NCBI GenBank assembly: GCA_031273565.1
Contig: JAISRR010000213.1
Coordinates: 1-36,018 of the forward strand
Source: Zoogloeaceae bacterium
Lineage (GTDB): Bacteria > Pseudomonadota > Gammaproteobacteria > Burkholderiales > Rhodocyclaceae
Length of the DNA stretch: 36,018 nt
Reading direction: 5' to 3'
Part shown: positions 7,396-16,509 of the stretch, in pieces
Layout of the letters: each line of letters begins with the position of its first letter
How positions within the stretch are numbered: position 1 is the stretch's first letter
Translations under genes and position numbers: made by a program
Notes under the pieces: generated by a model
Told to the model about the DNA's origin: nothing
Database searches by the model: none
Seen by the model: the letters and a program-made list of their open reading frames with translations, nothing else

Positions 7396-9231
7396 TTACC
7401 CCGCCAATCCTCCATACCGTTCCACCCTGCGCGCAACCGCTGCTTCAAATACGCCATCGCCGCTTTCGATCAGGTCAAAGCGGGTTTTGGCGCGGGTGAT
7501 GGCGGTATAGAGTAATTCCCGCGTCAGTACCGGGCTGATGGCGTCGGGGAGTAAGAGCGCCGTGTGGGTGAATTCGGAGCCTTGCGATTTGTGCACGGTC
7601 ATGGCGAAGGCGGTTTCGACTTCACCCAGACGGCTGGGATGCAGGTAGCGCAGGCCGGGGTTGCCGTCGTTTTTCGGGAAGACGACGCGCAGGCTCGTGG
7701 CGTTGCCCGGTTCCGGGAATTCGAGGGCGATGCCGATGTCGCCGTTCATCAGGTTTAGGCTGTAGTCGTTCTTCGTCACCATCACCGGGCGACCCGCATA
7801 CCAGCCCCGGTCTTCGCGCTGGAACAGGGTTTGAACGATGCGCCGGTTTTGTTCCTCAACGCCCCATGGCCCCTTGCGCACCGCGCAGAGCAGCCGGAAA
7901 TCATCGAAGGCGGCGAGGACGTTTCTGGCCCATGCCTCGTCGTCGGCGAATGTGGAACGGGCATTCAGCGCGTTCCGATAGGATGCGTAGCCTTCTCGCA
8001 GCAGGTCATTCAGCGCGGGGTCATCCGCGTCGCGCAGACGCAGGGTGGAAACTTCTCCCCCGTCTTCCATCTTCTGTCCTCTGAAAGCGTTGCCGACGTT
8101 GACCGCCTGCGCCAGTTTGCCGATGCCGGAATCGCTGCCGAAGCGGTGCGAGTGTTTTAATACGGCGATATGCGAGGCGTCCCTGGTGTCGCAGAGTTCG
8201 CCCAGCACGGCGCCCGCTTCGACCGAGGCGAGTTGATCCTTGTCGCCGAGCAGAATCAGGCGCGCCGCAGCGGGCAGGGCGTCGAGCAGCTTCGCCATCA
8301 TTTCGAGCGACATCATCGAGGCTTCGTCGATGACCAGCACATCCAGTTGCAGGGGGTTTTGCGCGTCATGGCGGAAGTGGCGGCTCCCCGGCTGGCTGCC
8401 GAGCAGACGGTGCACGGTGGCGACTTCGCGGGGAATGCCTGCCCGCACGATGTCGGAAACCGGCAGGGCGTCGACCTGCTTGCGAATGGACTCGGTGAGC
8501 CGCGCCGCCGCCTTGCCGGTGGGCGCGGCCAGACGGATGGCGAGCGCTTGCCCGGCCTCGATTGCCGCCGTCTGGAGCAGGGCGAGCAGACGGACGACGG
8601 TGGTGGTCTTGCCGGTGCCGGGGCCGCCGGTGATGATGGAGAAACGATGTCGCGCCGCGATGGCGCAGGCTTGTTTTTGCTCCGAATCCCCGGTGGCAAA
8701 CAGGTTTTGCAGATGGTTTTCCAGATCGGGCGGGGTCTTTGCCACCGTCTGCCGGAGCGCGGCGAGGCGTTTGTCCACGGCGCGTTCGTATTGCCAGTAA
8801 CGGCGCAGATAGAGGCGCGCGCCGGAGAGCACGAGGGGCGTGGCGTCGCGGGTGGCGTCCGGCGGATTCGTCGATAGCAGGGGGCTGGCGGTGAGCGCCT
8901 CCCGCCATGTCCCGATGTCCAGTTCGCGCAACAGCGCTCCGGGCAACAGGCGCGGGACGGCGGCGTTTTTCGCCTCGCCTTCCGGCGGCAGCGAGAGGAC
9001 GGCATCGGGATTTTTCAGGGTGGCCGCCAGATCCAGGCAGACATGCCCGCGCCCCAGTTGATGGCTGGCCAGCGCCGCGCCCAGCAGCAGGAGGGGCGCG
9101 GCATCCGGGTCGAGGTCGGCGAAAAAACGCGCCAGCGCGACATCCAGTTCGCGCAGCCAGCCGCGCGCAGCCCATGCGCACAGCAGATCGAGCAGCGGTT
9201 CGCGGTTGTTGAGGAGGGTCGCCGGGTTCAT
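7396..9231 (-). CDS. recD: RecD, exonuclease V alpha subunit
   Basis: The 611-residue 5'-3' helicase subunit of RecBCD, which resects double-strand ends and degrades foreign linear DNA. Seen: Walker A GGPGTGKTT (202-210), Walker B LVIDEASMMS, motif III-like LGDKDQLASVEAGAVLGEL, and motif VI region MTVHKSQGSEFTHTALLLP close to the C-terminus, with a final YTAITRAK. Length matches E. coli RecD (608). The start ATG overlaps the recB stop (ATGA, 9228-9231), so translation is probably coupled. It is the last gene of recC-recB-recD. No clear terminator follows on this strand before the convergent dehydrogenase gene. Confidence 0.96.
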   Translation of the reverse strand: MNPATLLNNREPLLDLLCAWAARGWLRELDVALARFFADLDPDAAPLLLLGAALASHQLGRGHVCLDLAATLKNPDAVLSLPPEGEAKNAAVPRLLPGALLRELDIGTWREALTASPLLSTNPPDATRDATPLVLSGARLYLRRYWQYERAVDKRLAALRQTVAKTPPDLENHLQNLFATGDSEQKQACAIAARHRFSIITGGPGTGKTTTVVRLLALLQTAAIEAGQALAIRLAAPTGKAAARLTESIRKQVDALPVSDIVRAGIPREVATVHRLLGSQPGSRHFRHDAQNPLQLDVLVIDEASMMSLEMMAKLLDALPAAARLILLGDKDQLASVEAGAVLGELCDTRDASHIAVLKHSHRFGSDSGIGKLAQAVNVGNAFRGQKMEDGGEVSTLRLRDADDPALNDLLREGYASYRNALNARSTFADDEAWARNVLAAFDDFRLLCAVRKGPWGVEEQNRRIVQTLFQREDRGWYAGRPVMVTKNDYSLNLMNGDIGIALEFPEPGNATSLRVVFPKNDGNPGLRYLHPSRLGEVETAFAMTVHKSQGSEFTHTALLLPDAISPVLTRELLYTAITRAKTRFDLIESGDGVFEAAVARRVERYGGLAG

Positions 9232-12200
9232 GCCGCGCCCGCCTTGCGTTCGCCTTTGAACAGGGCGTCCAGACCTTCAATCAGGGCGCGCGGCGGGCGC
9301 GCCAGATAAACGCCTTGCGCCGGGGCGCGCAGGAACAGGTAGAGCGCGCCGCCCACATGCCGGTCGTAGTCGTAATCGGGCAGGCGCAGGGCAAGCTGGC
9401 GATGCAGCGCCAGCAGGTAGAGCGTGTATTGCAGGTCATAGCGGTGTTCCAGCATGGCGTCGCGCAACGCGTCCGGGGTGTAGGCGGCATCGTCCGCGCC
9501 CAGCCAGTTGGATTTGTAGTCGGCGACGTAATAACGGCCATCGTATTCAAACGTCAGGTCGATGAAGCCCTTGAACATGCCGTTCAGGAGATTTCCGGTA
9601 CCGCGTGCGGGGCGGGGCCGACCGGGGCATTCATATTGCCGCACCCGGCGATCCAGTTCGCCCGCGTCGACGTGATGGGTCTCGAAGCAGAATTCCATTT
9701 CCGCCTGATAACAGTTGAGGTCGGCAAGCCGTGCCTTGCGCGTGCGTTGCTCATCCAGAGGCAGCGGCTGTTGCAGCAACGCCAGCAGCCAGTCGGCGAG
9801 AGGGTCAATAAATTTCTCCAGGCCGCGCCGCTTGCAACGACGGGCGATTTGCTCGCGCAGGGTTTCGTGGTCGACGGCAAAGCCATCTTCCGCGACCATT
9901 TCCAGCAGCCCGTGCAAAAAAGTGCCGGGACTGGAACCGCGTGGAAAGGCATGGATGTTGTCAGGCGACGGGTGGTGGATGACAGGAGCGTGGCTGTCGT
10001 CGTCACTGGCGTTTTGCATGGAGAGACTTTCCGGCGCGGCATCGTCATGACGCACGTGCCGCTGCGGCGCGTCTTTTTCTTCGCTCTGGCGCAAGGCGCT
10101 GTACGAGGCAATCCACCAGTTTTCGGTGGCGCGGCGTTGCGGCGTGCGCCAGACGGGGGCGGTCGGCGCGGTGTCGACGGGGCGACAGGAGGTTGTGGTT
10201 TCCGGTTCCGTGACTTGCCGCACCTCGATGCCGGGCGCGTCCCGCAAGGTTTGCAGCGCCGCCGCCAGCGGCGTATCCGGGACATCGAGCAGATAGCCCA
10301 GGGCCGAATCCTTCAGTCCTTTTTTGTAGTTCAACTCGGCGACGCCCAGCCAGCAGGCGTGGCGGGCGCGGGTCAACGCCACATACAACAGGCGCAGGTC
10401 TTCGCCCAGACGTTCGGCGTCGGCGCGTTGCAAGGTGTCATCGTCGGCGTGAAAGACCGTTCGACGCTGGCCGTTATCGTGCAGCACGAAGGGTTTGCCG
10501 CCTTCCAGTGGGCGGAAGGTGCAGATGAAGGGCAGGAAGACCAGCGGATATTCCAGTCCCTTGGACGAGTGGATGGTCACGACGCGCACCAGCGCCTCGT
10601 CGCTTTCCAGGCGCAATATCTGTTCGTCGCCTTGCTTGTTGCCCGTCAGACGTTCGTCGAGAGAACGAATCAGCGCCTGTTCGCCGTCCAGCCCGGCGGC
10701 GGCGTGTTGCAACAATTCGGAGAGGTGCAGCAGGTTCGTCAATGCCCGTTCGCCGCCCTCATCGCGCCGCCGCATCAATTTTGCGGGCAGGTTGAACGCG
10801 TGCAACAGGCGGCGCAACATCGGCAACACGCCCTGTTTTTGCCAGCACTGGCGATAGTCGCGGAATTGCAGGACGCGCGCTTCCCACTGGCGTTCGTCGC
10901 GGGTCAAGGTTTCCAGTTCCGCGAGGTCAAGATTCAGGGTGCGGCTCGCCAGCGCGGCGCGCAGGGCGCGGTCGTTTTCCGGCGCGGCGATGGCGCGAAG
11001 CCACAGGCGCAGGTCGCGGGCTTCCTGACTGTCGAAAACCGAATCCCTGTCCGAGAGATAAACGCTCTGCACGCCGCGCCGGGAGAGTTGCGCGCGGATG
11101 GCTTTCGCCTCGTTCCAGCCGCGCACCAGCACGGCGATGTCGCTGGGTTTCAGCGTGTCCGTCTGTCCGTCGCGGGTAAAACCGGCGCGATGCTGCTGAC
11201 CACCGTTCAGCAGGCGCGCGATTTCTTCGGCGGCGCAGGCCGCCATTGCGCTGATATAAGCGCCCTTGCCAACGGGTTTTTCCGTCTGCAAATGCCAGAC
11301 CGTCAAGGCGGTTTGCGGCTGGTCTTCGACCGTCCAGGTTTCAGCGCGCCCCTGTGCGTTCACCTCGTCGAAAGGCAGTTCGTCGCCCAGACCGAACGCG
11401 CCCTTGTCCGCGCGTTGTTCGGCCTGCCGGAAGAGGCGATTGACTGCCGCCACCATGTTCGCGCTGGAACGGAAATTGGTTTTGAGGCTGTAATGATGGC
11501 CTTCGGTGGCGTGTCGGGCGCACAGATAGGTGTGGATGTCCGCACCGCGAAAACTGTAAATGGACTGCTTGGGGTCGCCGATCATGAAAAGGCCATAAGC
11601 GCGTTCATCATCGCGCTGTTCCGCGCCGACCTGGTAAATGCGGTCGAAAATACGGTATTGCAGCGGGTCGGTATCCTGAAATTCATCAATCAACGCCACC
11701 GGGAACTGCTGGCGGATGACCTGCGCCAGTCGTTCCCCCCCTTCGCCTTGCAGGGCATCGTCGAGACGGATGAGCATGTCGTCGAAACCGATTTCCGCCC
11801 GCTTCTCTTTTTCGCCCGCGCAACGATGACGCACCCAGGCGGCGGCGTGGCGCAGGGCGGCTTCGGTGGGGTCGGGGAGCGCCCGCAACCGCTGTTCCAG
11901 TGTTTCCATGTCTTGCAGGGCCTGACGCACGGAATCGCTGAGGGTCAGCGTAACTCCCTTTTTGCAAACACCCTCGATGCCCGCGCGGGTCAACCGCTTG
12001 AAATAATCGCCGCTGAACGACAGCTCGCCCCCCGGGTCATCGAGCCATGCGCGCAAGCGGTTCAGGCGGGCGTTATAGGAACTGACGCTCCAGGTTGAAC
12101 CGTTCAGTTTTCCCTCGGCCTGCGCTGCGTCGAACAAAACCTGAAACGCCTCCACCCATGCGCGCCAGGGCGCTTTCAGGGCGGCCAACGCTTGCGCGCG

Positions 12201-12878
12201 CTGTTGCAGCGTCGCGTCCAGCAGGGTTTTTAACGAATGCTCGGGGGCTGCCCCGCTTTCCGCCAGCAAATCCTTGAGTTTGTCGCAGAGGGCGTCTGGG
12301 GTTTGCCAATGCTGCATCACCCAGTCCAGCGACTCGCCTTGCAAGGGATAACATTGTCCGCGCCAGTAATCGCGCGTCACTTCGGCGAGCAGTTCACTCG
12401 GGTCGGTTTGCAGGGTCAGATTGAACAGGCTCAAGCTGTCAAAAGCGTGTTCGCGCAACATGCGCTGACACCAGCCATGAATGGTGGAAATGACGGCTTC
12501 ATCCATCCATTCGGCGGCGAGTTCCAGTTTCTTGGCGCCGCTTTGCCGTTCTTCCGCAGGGATGCTGTCGCGCAACTCCCGCAACAAGGCATCGTTCCCG
12601 CCCTCATCTTCGCCGCGCAAAACCGCTGCCGCTTCGACCAGACGGGCGCGGATGCGGGCGCGCAGTTCGCTGGCGGCGGCATTCGTAAAGGTGGCGACCA
12701 GAATCTGCGTGGGCAGCAAAGGCGCACGGAACGCGTTCTCGCCGCCGTGCTGGAGAATGAGCCGCAGATACAGCGCGGCGATGGTGTAGGTCTTGCCGGT
12801 GCCCGCGCTGGCTTCAATCAGGCGGCTGCCGTAGAGCGGGAAAGTCAGGGCATCCAGAATCCGGGGCGCGTCGTTCAT
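9228..12878 (-). CDS. recB: RecB, exonuclease V beta subunit
   Basis: The 1216-residue 3'-5' helicase and nuclease subunit of RecBCD. UvrD-type helicase motifs: Walker A EASAGTGKTYT (23-33), Walker B region ALIDEFQDTDPLQYRIF, GDPKQSIYSFRGAD, and VVTIHSSKGLEYPLVFLPF. The C-terminal nuclease domain shows GFIDLTFEYDGRYYVADYKS, with the Asp and the DYK lysine of the RecB/AddA nuclease site. ATG 12878 is preferred: a TTG two codons earlier is in frame but overlaps the recC stop, and GGAG lies about 10 bases before the ATG. That ribosome binding site lies in repeat copy D, so the recC-recB junction has been rebuilt by the repeat. Confidence 0.96.
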   Translation of the reverse strand: MNDAPRILDALTFPLYGSRLIEASAGTGKTYTIAALYLRLILQHGGENAFRAPLLPTQILVATFTNAAASELRARIRARLVEAAAVLRGEDEGGNDALLRELRDSIPAEERQSGAKKLELAAEWMDEAVISTIHGWCQRMLREHAFDSLSLFNLTLQTDPSELLAEVTRDYWRGQCYPLQGESLDWVMQHWQTPDALCDKLKDLLAESGAAPEHSLKTLLDATLQQRAQALAALKAPWRAWVEAFQVLFDAAQAEGKLNGSTWSVSSYNARLNRLRAWLDDPGGELSFSGDYFKRLTRAGIEGVCKKGVTLTLSDSVRQALQDMETLEQRLRALPDPTEAALRHAAAWVRHRCAGEKEKRAEIGFDDMLIRLDDALQGEGGERLAQVIRQQFPVALIDEFQDTDPLQYRIFDRIYQVGAEQRDDERAYGLFMIGDPKQSIYSFRGADIHTYLCARHATEGHHYSLKTNFRSSANMVAAVNRLFRQAEQRADKGAFGLGDELPFDEVNAQGRAETWTVEDQPQTALTVWHLQTEKPVGKGAYISAMAACAAEEIARLLNGGQQHRAGFTRDGQTDTLKPSDIAVLVRGWNEAKAIRAQLSRRGVQSVYLSDRDSVFDSQEARDLRLWLRAIAAPENDRALRAALASRTLNLDLAELETLTRDERQWEARVLQFRDYRQCWQKQGVLPMLRRLLHAFNLPAKLMRRRDEGGERALTNLLHLSELLQHAAAGLDGEQALIRSLDERLTGNKQGDEQILRLESDEALVRVVTIHSSKGLEYPLVFLPFICTFRPLEGGKPFVLHDNGQRRTVFHADDDTLQRADAERLGEDLRLLYVALTRARHACWLGVAELNYKKGLKDSALGYLLDVPDTPLAAALQTLRDAPGIEVRQVTEPETTTSCRPVDTAPTAPVWRTPQRRATENWWIASYSALRQSEEKDAPQRHVRHDDAAPESLSMQNASDDDSHAPVIHHPSPDNIHAFPRGSSPGTFLHGLLEMVAEDGFAVDHETLREQIARRCKRRGLEKFIDPLADWLLALLQQPLPLDEQRTRKARLADLNCYQAEMEFCFETHHVDAGELDRRVRQYECPGRPRPARGTGNLLNGMFKGFIDLTFEYDGRYYVADYKSNWLGADDAAYTPDALRDAMLEHRYDLQYTLYLLALHRQLALRLPDYDYDRHVGGALYLFLRAPAQGVYLARPPRALIEGLDALFKGERKAGAA

Positions 12879-12983
12879 CGTCAAACTGACTCCGGCGGGG
12901 CTTCTGGTAGGGTTTCTGGTAGGGCGCTTTCTCCGAAAGCGCCGTTCGTTGAATGCGGACGGCTCGGAGAGCCGTCCCTACCC
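12874..12983 (-). repeat. Dispersed palindromic repeat, copy D, at the recC-recB junction
   Basis: On the minus strand: GGTAGGG border, hairpin with arms GGACGGCTC/GAGCCGTCC around TCC, spacer with ATTCAACGAACG, hairpin with arms GGCGCTTTC/GAAAGCGCC around GGA, CCCTACC, a second CCCTACC 11 bases on, then a segment with GGAGTCAGTTTGACGATG that holds the recB ribosome binding site and ATG. The copy is read as the last 33 codons of recC and includes its stop codon (12881-12883). It differs by one base in 22 from the end of copy B. Confidence 0.88.
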
Positions 12984-15900
12984 ATCTGGTTCGTTGGACG
13001 CGAATGGTTCGGAACGTCGTCCGCATCCATCTGGCGATAGAGCGGCGCGTACAGGCGTTCGACCCACTCGTGGAATTCGCCATTCCGGGTAATCGCTGCA
13101 AAATCCGGGTAAGCGCGCGCCAGCGTGGGCGACTGGCTGGCTTCGCCTGCAAGGTTGAAATCGTCGCCGTCGTAGCAGGTCGCCGCTTTTGCCTCTGGCG
13201 CGGCCTTGCCCCTGGCGGCGAGCCAGGCGAACGCCGTTTTGCAGGCGACGGGCAGGGGGCGCGTCATGCCTTCCCGCCAGCCATCCAGCCAGTCGGCGAG
13301 GATGCGGCGGGCGTCGTCAGCGGACAGGGGGGCAAAGTTTACCGTTTCATCTTCCCCGACCAGCAGGCTCGTGAGGTTGAGACCGCTGGCGGCGGCGGCG
13401 ACATGGCGGACGTAAGCGGGCAGCAGGCGATGCCATTTCCATTGTTGGTTTTTCAGCGCGCCGGGCGACAGTTCGATAGACGCCAGATGACCCTCGTCAT
13501 TACGCCGCAAGTTGCCCAACACATCTTCCAGCAGCATGTCCGCGTGTGGAAAACGCAGCGTTTCGGGCGATTCAGGAAGCTGCGGCCAGTTTTGGCGCAG
13601 TGCCCGGTAGCGTTGCAGTTGGTCGGGCAGCGATTTTTGCAAATCCTTCTGATCGTGCGCGCCGAACCCCGCCAGCGGCAGGCTGCCGCTGCGTTGCAAT
13701 TTTTCGGCGACGGCCTGCAAGGTCGCCTGCGTTTCGCTATCCGAAAGCGCGCTCGCGGCTTGCAGCAATTCGTCCTGCATGTTGTGGCGCTGCAAGCCAT
13801 CCAGCGCGAAAAGCTCCGTGTCTCCGGTGGTGGCGGTCGCTTCATCGAGATACACCTTGAGACGCTGGTTGAAAAAATACTGCACGGGGTTACGCAAAAA
13901 CCGGAACAGGTTTTCCAGCGTAATGGATTTTTCTTCCCCCGGAACGCCAGCCCTCCCAACGCCATCCGCCGGATTGCCGTCTGCCGGATCGCCGTCCGCC
14001 AGGACCCATTCGCGGGCGTAGCTGAACAGTCTCGCGTCCTCGCCGAAATAGCGGCGACTGAAAGGCTGCAAGGGATGTTCAGTGGTCAGCGTCGCCAGCA
14101 GATCGCCTGCATCTTCCCGCCGCCAGACGCGGGCGAGGTGGTCGCGCAACTGACCGACCAGCACGGAAGGCGGCCGTTCGCTGTTGTCGCGGATGTTCTT
14201 CCCCACCCAACTGATGTAAAGCCGCTGGCGCGCCGAGAGCAGGGCTTCGAGCAGCAGATAGCGGTCATCTTCGCGCCGCGAGCGGTCGCCGGGGCGGTAG
14301 TCGTGACGCATCAGATCGAAATCCAGCGGAGGATGCTGGCGCGGATAATCGCCATCGTTCATGCCGAGCAGACAGACATGTTGAAAAGGAATGGCGCGCA
14401 TGGGCATCAGGGTACAGAAATTCACCGCGCCGGCGAGAAAGCGTTGGCTCAAACGTCCCTGATCGAGCGTCTCAAGCCATGCCTCGCGCACAATCGTCAG
14501 CGGCAGGTTTTCCTCCAGCTTCGCCATCGCGCAGCGTTCCTGCCAGTCGTCCAGCGTCTCCTGCAAATGGACGATGAGCGCCGCATCCTGTTCGTCTTCG
14601 GCGTGAAAAAAATCGTTCAGCAGGTCGCCGAGACGCTGGCCCCAGACGGATGGCGACGCGGGTTGCCGGAGGGCGGCGAGCGTCCGTTCCAGCGTATCGA
14701 GCAGACGGGTCAGCGGGCCGAGCAGGGCTGCTTCCAGACTGCCGATTTCATCGTAAGGCTCAATATCGGCATAGGCGCCGGCATCGCCTGCGGCATAACC
14801 CAGCAACATGCGGCGCAAGCCGAAGCGCCAGGTGTTTTGTTCCTGCCCATCGCCCACGCCAAACGTCGCCCGCTGCGCGGCGTCCAGTCCCCAGCGCACG
14901 CCCGCGCCTTCCAGCCAGCGTTTCAGCAGCGGCAAATCGTGTTCCGTCAGATCGAAGCGGGTGGCGAGCGCGCTGACTTCCAGCAGGTCGAAAATCTCGC
15001 CGACGCCGAAACGGCTTTCCGGCAGACTGAGCAGGTGTTCCAGCGCGATGACGAGCGGCGCTTTTCCCCGCACGCCCCGGTCGGCCAGGGTAAAGGGGAT
15101 GTGACGGTCATCGTCGGCGGCGAACTGGCCGAATACGGCCTCGATGTGCGGCGCGTAGGCGTTGATGTCGGGCGTCATGACAATCACGTCGCGGGGGCGC
15201 AAATCGGGGTCGGCGTCGAAGGCGGCGAGCAACTGGTCGTGCAGGATTTCGACTTCGCGCTGGGCGCTGTGGGCGAGGTGAAAACAGAGCGAATGGTCGT
15301 CCGCCGCAACGGGGGGATGCAGCGCCTTGCTTTCTTCCGGCGAACGCAGTTCGAGCATGTCATTTTGCAACTGACCGAGCAGCGTCTCCGGCGCAGAAGC
15401 AAAGAGGTCGATGCGCTCGAAGTCCGCCCGATAGCGTTCGGGATTGTCGTAGCGATCCAGCAGGTGAATGTAATCGCGCCCCTGCCGTCCCCAGGCGGCC
15501 AGCAGGGGCTGCGCGGCAAGGTGCTCGCCATCGGCGTCGAGCGGGGCGGTAGATGCGGGCGCGGCGCGGGATTTCTGGCGGCGGTAGGCGTGGCGCAGCA
15601 GTTCCTTGCCTTCGACGATATCGCCCCAGTAGTGCTGGCAGGGGTTGTGCACGCAGAGCATGACCTGACTGAAACGGGCGATGGTCGCCAGCGCTTCCAG
15701 CGTTTGCATGGGCAGGGAAGAAATGCCGAAAACCGTAATCCGGCGCGGCAATCCCGGGGAGGCGGGCGGCGACGCATCCGGCTTTTGCAGTTGTTCGAGA
15801 AAACGCTGATGCACGCCGGAACGACTTTGCGCCAGATGCTCCGTCCCGACATCCGCCAGCAGGACACGCCACAATTCCGGCTGCCATTGCGCGGCGGCTT

Positions 15901-16441
15901 CCGTCATGGCATCGAATGGACGCGAGACACCGTTGCCATCGCGCAGCACATCCCGCCCCGCCGCCCAATCGTTCAGCCAGTCGGCGCGATAGACCTGATA
16001 CTGGTCAAACAGGTCGGCCAGACGTTCCGCCAGTTGGTAACGTTTTTTCAGATCGCCATCGTCGGCGAGAAAGCGACGCAGGGGTTCAAATCGTTTGTCA
16101 TTAAGCAGATCGGGCAACAGCCGCATCAGCCGCCAGGTCAGCGGCGCTTTATCCAGCGGCGATTGCGCCGGAATCGTCGCAGGCCCCAGCACGGCGCGAT
16201 ACGCCCGCCAGAGAAAACGCGCCGGCAGGTCAATTTGCAATGCCGCCGCAATTCCGCATCCCGCGTCATCCGCCAGCGCCAGCTTCAACCATTGAGCAAT
16301 GCCATTGCTCTGCGCCAGCAACACCTCGTTTTCCAGCGGCGCGAGCGGATGCCGCCGCATCCACGCCACCGCCACATCGCGCAAATCTTCTAGCCGGTTG
16401 CCGTGCAGCACGATGATGCCGGGGCTGATGTTTGTTTGCAT
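12881..16441 (-). CDS. recC: RecC, exonuclease V gamma subunit
   Basis: The 1186-residue RecC scaffold, which binds RecB and RecD, splits the duplex and reads Chi. The N-terminus (GIIVLHGNRLEDLRDVAV, then ENEVLLAQSNGIAQWLK) and phrases such as TLMPMRAIPFQHVCLLGMNDGDYPR and FLRNPVQYFFNQRL are typical of the family. The ancestral helicase motifs are degenerate, as expected. First gene of recC-recB-recD; ATG 16441. Oddity: residues 1154-1186 (from GRDGSPSRPHSTNG to the stop) are encoded by repeat copy D, so the natural C-terminus probably ended near YAPLYRQMDADD and gained a low-complexity tail. Whether the tail affects RecB contact is unknown. Confidence 0.96.
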   Translation of the reverse strand: MQTNISPGIIVLHGNRLEDLRDVAVAWMRRHPLAPLENEVLLAQSNGIAQWLKLALADDAGCGIAAALQIDLPARFLWRAYRAVLGPATIPAQSPLDKAPLTWRLMRLLPDLLNDKRFEPLRRFLADDGDLKKRYQLAERLADLFDQYQVYRADWLNDWAAGRDVLRDGNGVSRPFDAMTEAAAQWQPELWRVLLADVGTEHLAQSRSGVHQRFLEQLQKPDASPPASPGLPRRITVFGISSLPMQTLEALATIARFSQVMLCVHNPCQHYWGDIVEGKELLRHAYRRQKSRAAPASTAPLDADGEHLAAQPLLAAWGRQGRDYIHLLDRYDNPERYRADFERIDLFASAPETLLGQLQNDMLELRSPEESKALHPPVAADDHSLCFHLAHSAQREVEILHDQLLAAFDADPDLRPRDVIVMTPDINAYAPHIEAVFGQFAADDDRHIPFTLADRGVRGKAPLVIALEHLLSLPESRFGVGEIFDLLEVSALATRFDLTEHDLPLLKRWLEGAGVRWGLDAAQRATFGVGDGQEQNTWRFGLRRMLLGYAAGDAGAYADIEPYDEIGSLEAALLGPLTRLLDTLERTLAALRQPASPSVWGQRLGDLLNDFFHAEDEQDAALIVHLQETLDDWQERCAMAKLEENLPLTIVREAWLETLDQGRLSQRFLAGAVNFCTLMPMRAIPFQHVCLLGMNDGDYPRQHPPLDFDLMRHDYRPGDRSRREDDRYLLLEALLSARQRLYISWVGKNIRDNSERPPSVLVGQLRDHLARVWRREDAGDLLATLTTEHPLQPFSRRYFGEDARLFSYAREWVLADGDPADGNPADGVGRAGVPGEEKSITLENLFRFLRNPVQYFFNQRLKVYLDEATATTGDTELFALDGLQRHNMQDELLQAASALSDSETQATLQAVAEKLQRSGSLPLAGFGAHDQKDLQKSLPDQLQRYRALRQNWPQLPESPETLRFPHADMLLEDVLGNLRRNDEGHLASIELSPGALKNQQWKWHRLLPAYVRHVAAAASGLNLTSLLVGEDETVNFAPLSADDARRILADWLDGWREGMTRPLPVACKTAFAWLAARGKAAPEAKAATCYDGDDFNLAGEASQSPTLARAYPDFAAITRNGEFHEWVERLYAPLYRQMDADDVPNHSRPTNQMGRDGSPSRPHSTNGAFGESALPETLPEAPPESV

Positions 16442-16509
16442 GGCTGTTCTTCAGCGTCCAGAAAATGAGTGCCGCCATAATCGCCCGTTCTGCGGCAGAT
16501 GGGGTGCGG

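Noticed and set aside
9315-12098. A 927-codon open frame on the plus strand opposite recB
   Set aside because: recB has all family motifs on the minus strand. The plus-strand translation has no recognisable domain and is rich in Gln, Gly, Val and Arg, as expected from the reverse of a GC-rich gene.
12953-16393. A 1146-codon open frame on the plus strand opposite recC
   Set aside because: Same reasoning: it mirrors recC, has no motifs, and its length follows from high GC and codon bias.
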